Under the pieces are notes generated by a model. That model saw only the letters and a list, made by a program, of their open reading frames with translations. It did not search any database and had not been told where the DNA came from. From an uncultured Alcaligenaceae bacterium (lineage in GTDB: Bacteria > Pseudomonadota > Gammaproteobacteria > Burkholderiales > Burkholderiaceae_B), in NCBI GenBank assembly GCA_937952975.1, contig CALFXX010000086.1, positions 1 through 16,352 of the forward strand: a stretch of 16,352 bases of DNA. Direction: 5' to 3'. A program made the translations under genes and the position numbers. Positions 14,631-16,352 of the stretch are shown in pieces. Numbering within the stretch: the stretch's first letter is position 1; each line of letters begins with the position of its first letter.

Positions 14631-15428
14631 TTAGTGCATTTCGCCGCGCAACCGACGCAAGCTTGCTAATCCGTAATGGGTGTAGACCAGGCCCGAGAAC
14701 ACTGGCAAAAATACCCAAGCGGGCGGCAGCAAATTTAATAAAGCACAGAACAATCCAATTACCCAAAATCCAGTGCCATGTCGTGTCAACAACATTTTTC
14801 GTTCGGCCGCAGTGGCATGCTCAACAATCGAGTCAAGCCGCATCATGCGCGAAAAGGCGAAGGTCCACCATAAAAGCGATACCAGCAACCCCAAGGGCGG
14901 GAACAGCCAAAAAGGAAGCGTCAATACCCAGCCCAGCAAAAAGACCACACTCACCCAGAGCGCATTCCAGAAACTCACGACAAAGCCATATTCGCCTCGC
15001 TTGGATACATCTGCGTATTGATGGCGCGACAAATGCGAAACCACCAAGGGCATCACAAACACGGCGGCAACGGCCAGGCCAAGAATCCCCGACGCTGGCA
15101 GCAGCACCATCAAGGCCATCAGCGTGAGCATCCATGCCTTGACCGAAAGCAACGAGAACAAACCCACCGACACTAACCAGTCATTCGCTTCTAACAGCAA
15201 ACTAGAATCGCTCACTTGCTGACTTAACCACGCAGTGAGTGGGCCCAGTGCCACAAATAACAGAACAATCACGGCACCCAGCACAATTAAAAATGGCATC
15301 AACAGTGCAAACAACATGCGGGGATGGCACTGCGAGACTAGCGCGCGGCCAAAGGCTTGCCCCACCCCCTCTAGACCAAGCGATTGTTGCGCGACTTGAG
15401 ATTGCTGCGCAGTAGATGTTGGATTCAA
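14631..15428 (-). CDS. EI24-domain (CysZ-like) membrane protein
   Basis: This is an integral membrane protein of 265 residues from the start chosen here. Hydrophobic segments lie near residues 39-62, 102-128, 153-171, 176-194 and 221-250. The segment GFVVSFWNALWVSVVFLLGWVLTLP, the LLPPAWVFLPVFSGLVYTHYGLASLR end and the overall pattern fit the EI24/CysZ family. Family members include a sulfate permease (CysZ), but many are uncharacterised, so I do not assign a substrate. TTG 15428 is preceded by GGAG 9 nt upstream (15441-15438). A longer reading from TTG 15464 gives 277 residues but lacks a ribosome-binding site, and a stop codon lies just upstream of it. A GTG at 15365 is the next alternative. 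The gene is divergent from the thioredoxin-like gene. Confidence 0.82.
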   Translation of the reverse strand: MNPTSTAQQSQVAQQSLGLEGVGQAFGRALVSQCHPRMLFALLMPFLIVLGAVIVLLFVALGPLTAWLSQQVSDSSLLLEANDWLVSVGLFSLLSVKAWMLTLMALMVLLPASGILGLAVAAVFVMPLVVSHLSRHQYADVSKRGEYGFVVSFWNALWVSVVFLLGWVLTLPFWLFPPLGLLVSLLWWTFAFSRMMRLDSIVEHATAAERKMLLTRHGTGFWVIGLFCALLNLLPPAWVFLPVFSGLVYTHYGLASLRRLRGEMH

Positions 15429-15545
15429 ACTAAGGTTCTCCGAAAGACAGGTCGCTGCACGCAAAGGCGCACCGGGCGATCAGCCCCAAATCGTGATGCA
15501 AACGAGGCTATCATAGACAAACCTGATCTCTTGTGCCGACAAAAC

Positions 15546-15932
15546 GTGTATTTTCCAAATTCACCCACACTTGCCAACGCTCTTGAACAAGCCGAACTTA
15601 CGGTGGTTTTGTGTTTTTGTGCGGCCTGGTGCGATGCCTGCAAAGCATATCAACCAAAGTTCGAAGCGCTTGGCCAACAGCACCCAAACGCCTGTTTCAT
15701 CTGGGCCGATATCGAAGATTATCCTGAACTGCTTGGCGATGAAGATGTTGAAAATTTTCCGACAATCGCAATTGTGCAGGACGATAACATTCGTTTTTTA
15801 GGCACCCTGCTCCCTCATATCGAGCACCTCAACCGGCTGATTCAGTCGATACAAACGCCTGCTCAACCGCAACAGACAGCTTTGCCAGAAGATTTAGTCG
15901 AGCAGTTGAAGGCGCTGAGTCAAAAAGCCTGA
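15546..15932 (+). CDS. Thioredoxin-like protein
   Basis: This 128-residue (from GTG 15546) thioredoxin-fold protein has no signal peptide, so it is probably cytoplasmic. The redox motif is W-C-D-A-C (28-32), followed by K-AYQPKFEAL. The stretch FIWADIEDYPELLGDEDVENFPTIAIV contains the cis-Pro at 72 (FPT). The CDAC active site differs from the usual CGPC, so the redox potential should differ. The short N terminus is typical of a betaproteobacterial thioredoxin-like family that I recognise only loosely. The frame stays open upstream to 15384, but that extension is basic, overlaps the opposite EI24 gene and does not look like protein. No Shine-Dalgarno precedes the GTG, so the exact start is uncertain (TTG 15531 is another option). 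The stop codon forms part of a large inverted-repeat block shared with the convergent gene. Confidence 0.82.
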   Translation: MYFPNSPTLANALEQAELTVVLCFCAAWCDACKAYQPKFEALGQQHPNACFIWADIEDYPELLGDEDVENFPTIAIVQDDNIRFLGTLLPHIEHLNRLIQSIQTPAQPQQTALPEDLVEQLKALSQKA

Positions 15933-15996
15933 TTGCATCGTGAAACGTCAGGTTTCGCGCGATGACTGAACGCTTGTCGTGTTCAGTGAGCAATCA
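15930..15996. terminator. Nested inverted-repeat block between convergent genes (possible bidirectional terminator)
   Basis: The outer stem is TGATTGC (15930-15936) with GCAATCA (15990-15996). Inside are two arms: GAAAC (15942-15946) with GTTTC (15952-15956), extended by ATCG/CGAT across an internal loop, and ACTGAAC (15965-15971) with GTTCAGT (15981-15987). The outer stem contains the stop codons of both flanking genes. On the minus strand the outer stem is followed by GGCTTTTT, a T-run fitting termination of the helicase gene. On the plus strand a seven-T run appears only about 20 bp further on (16015-16021). Confidence 0.65.
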
Positions 15997-16352
15997 CTCT
16001 GTGACTGGATCGGACTTTTTTTGTACGGCACCCAGTAACAGACCCACCGGACGCTTTGTCAATAACGAATGCTTTTTGACAGACGTGACGGGCGCTTGTG
16101 CTGCAGCAGCCAAAGAAGCTGCAGACGGTTGGTAGGGTTTAGTAAAAAAATCATCGATCGGTTTTGCGGGCGCACTATAACGGCTGGGTCGCGCACCGCG
16201 CTCTGGGCGATCACCACCTCGTGCGCTCGGGTTACGTTCGTAACTTGACGAACCGTGGCTACGCTCTGAACCAAAGCTCGACCGACTAGGGCGTGACTCT
16301 TCGCGTGAAGCACCGCGTGCCAGTAACTCGCTCGGAATATCGAGCGTGCCAC
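15994..16352 (-). CDS. Probable DEAD-box RNA helicase (RhlE-like), C-terminal tail only
   Basis: A minus-strand frame is open from the window edge to a TGA at 15996-15994, giving 118 residues. The start is outside the window. The visible part is a basic, low-complexity tail rich in Arg, Ser and Gly (RPSRSSFGSERS, ARGGDRPERGARPSRYS), then PIDDFFTKPYQPS, an Ala-rich stretch, and the end KRPVGLLLGAVQKK. This layout (RGS-rich tail, DDFF-KPY, final basic -LLG- motif) resembles C-terminal tails of betaproteobacterial RhlE helicases. No helicase motif is inside the window, so the assignment is by tail resemblance only. A 97-residue frame overlapping it on the same strand from 16352 to 16059 is judged a shadow. 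Confidence 0.6.
   Translation of the reverse strand, partial: GTLDIPSELLARGASREESRPSRSSFGSERSHGSSSYERNPSARGGDRPERGARPSRYSAPAKPIDDFFTKPYQPSAASLAAAAQAPVTSVKKHSLLTKRPVGLLLGAVQKKSDPVTE

Noticed and set aside
15384..15545. 54-codon N-terminal extension of the thioredoxin-like frame
   Set aside because: It is basic and unlike a thioredoxin N terminus, it overlaps the start of the opposite EI24 gene, and the fold begins normally after GTG 15546.
16059..16352. 97-residue minus-strand open frame at the right edge
   Set aside because: Its composition looks random, and another frame on the same strand gives a convincing RGS-rich helicase tail ending at 15994.

Overview
The window looks like a bacterial contig end, most likely from a betaproteobacterium (Burkholderiales, perhaps Alcaligenaceae-like). 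The reasons are a Bug-type tripartite tricarboxylate transporter receptor, a pathway-associated Liv-type ABC operon, CaiB/acyl-CoA ligase clusters, and the pairing of a stand-alone CinA-N protein with an EI24 (CysZ-like) membrane protein. This placement is inferred from gene content only. Bases 1-26 are not genomic: they match the Illumina TruSeq read-2 adapter, so real sequence begins at about 27.

Left part (27-4461). A truncated Bug receptor gene on the minus strand diverges from a plus-strand operon. The operon encodes an SDR resembling the dehydrogenase domain of peroxisomal multifunctional enzyme 2 (MFE-2), a double-hotdog MaoC/2-enoyl-CoA hydratase 2, a class III (CaiB/BaiF) CoA-transferase and an alpha/beta hydrolase. 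The first two genes are 2 nt apart and follow the domain order of eukaryotic MFE-2.

Middle (4445-13658). An acyl-CoA dehydrogenase on the minus strand is convergent with the hydrolase (17-bp overlap). It diverges from a first acyl-CoA ligase across a region with an 8-bp-period repeat. Next comes a complete Liv-type ABC importer (binding protein, two permeases, two ATPases). Its upstream region carries five near-identical 9-mers at 14-16 bp steps. A second, divergent ligase follows 1 nt after the last ATPase gene. Together these genes suggest import of an unknown carboxylic acid, CoA activation, dehydrogenation, hydration and oxidation to a 3-oxoacyl-CoA. No thiolase is present, so the last carbon-carbon cleavage is either encoded elsewhere or done by the alpha/beta hydrolase.

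Right part (13711-16352). This part looks like housekeeping sequence: CinA-like domain protein and EI24 protein (minus strand), a short thioredoxin-like protein (plus strand), and the low-complexity C-terminal tail of what is probably a DEAD-box RNA helicase (minus strand, cut by the window end). The last two genes converge on a 67-bp inverted-repeat block whose outer stem contains both stop codons. I see no rRNA, tRNA, CRISPR array, insertion sequence or phage gene. The main novelty candidate is the uncharacterised acid uptake and degradation cluster.
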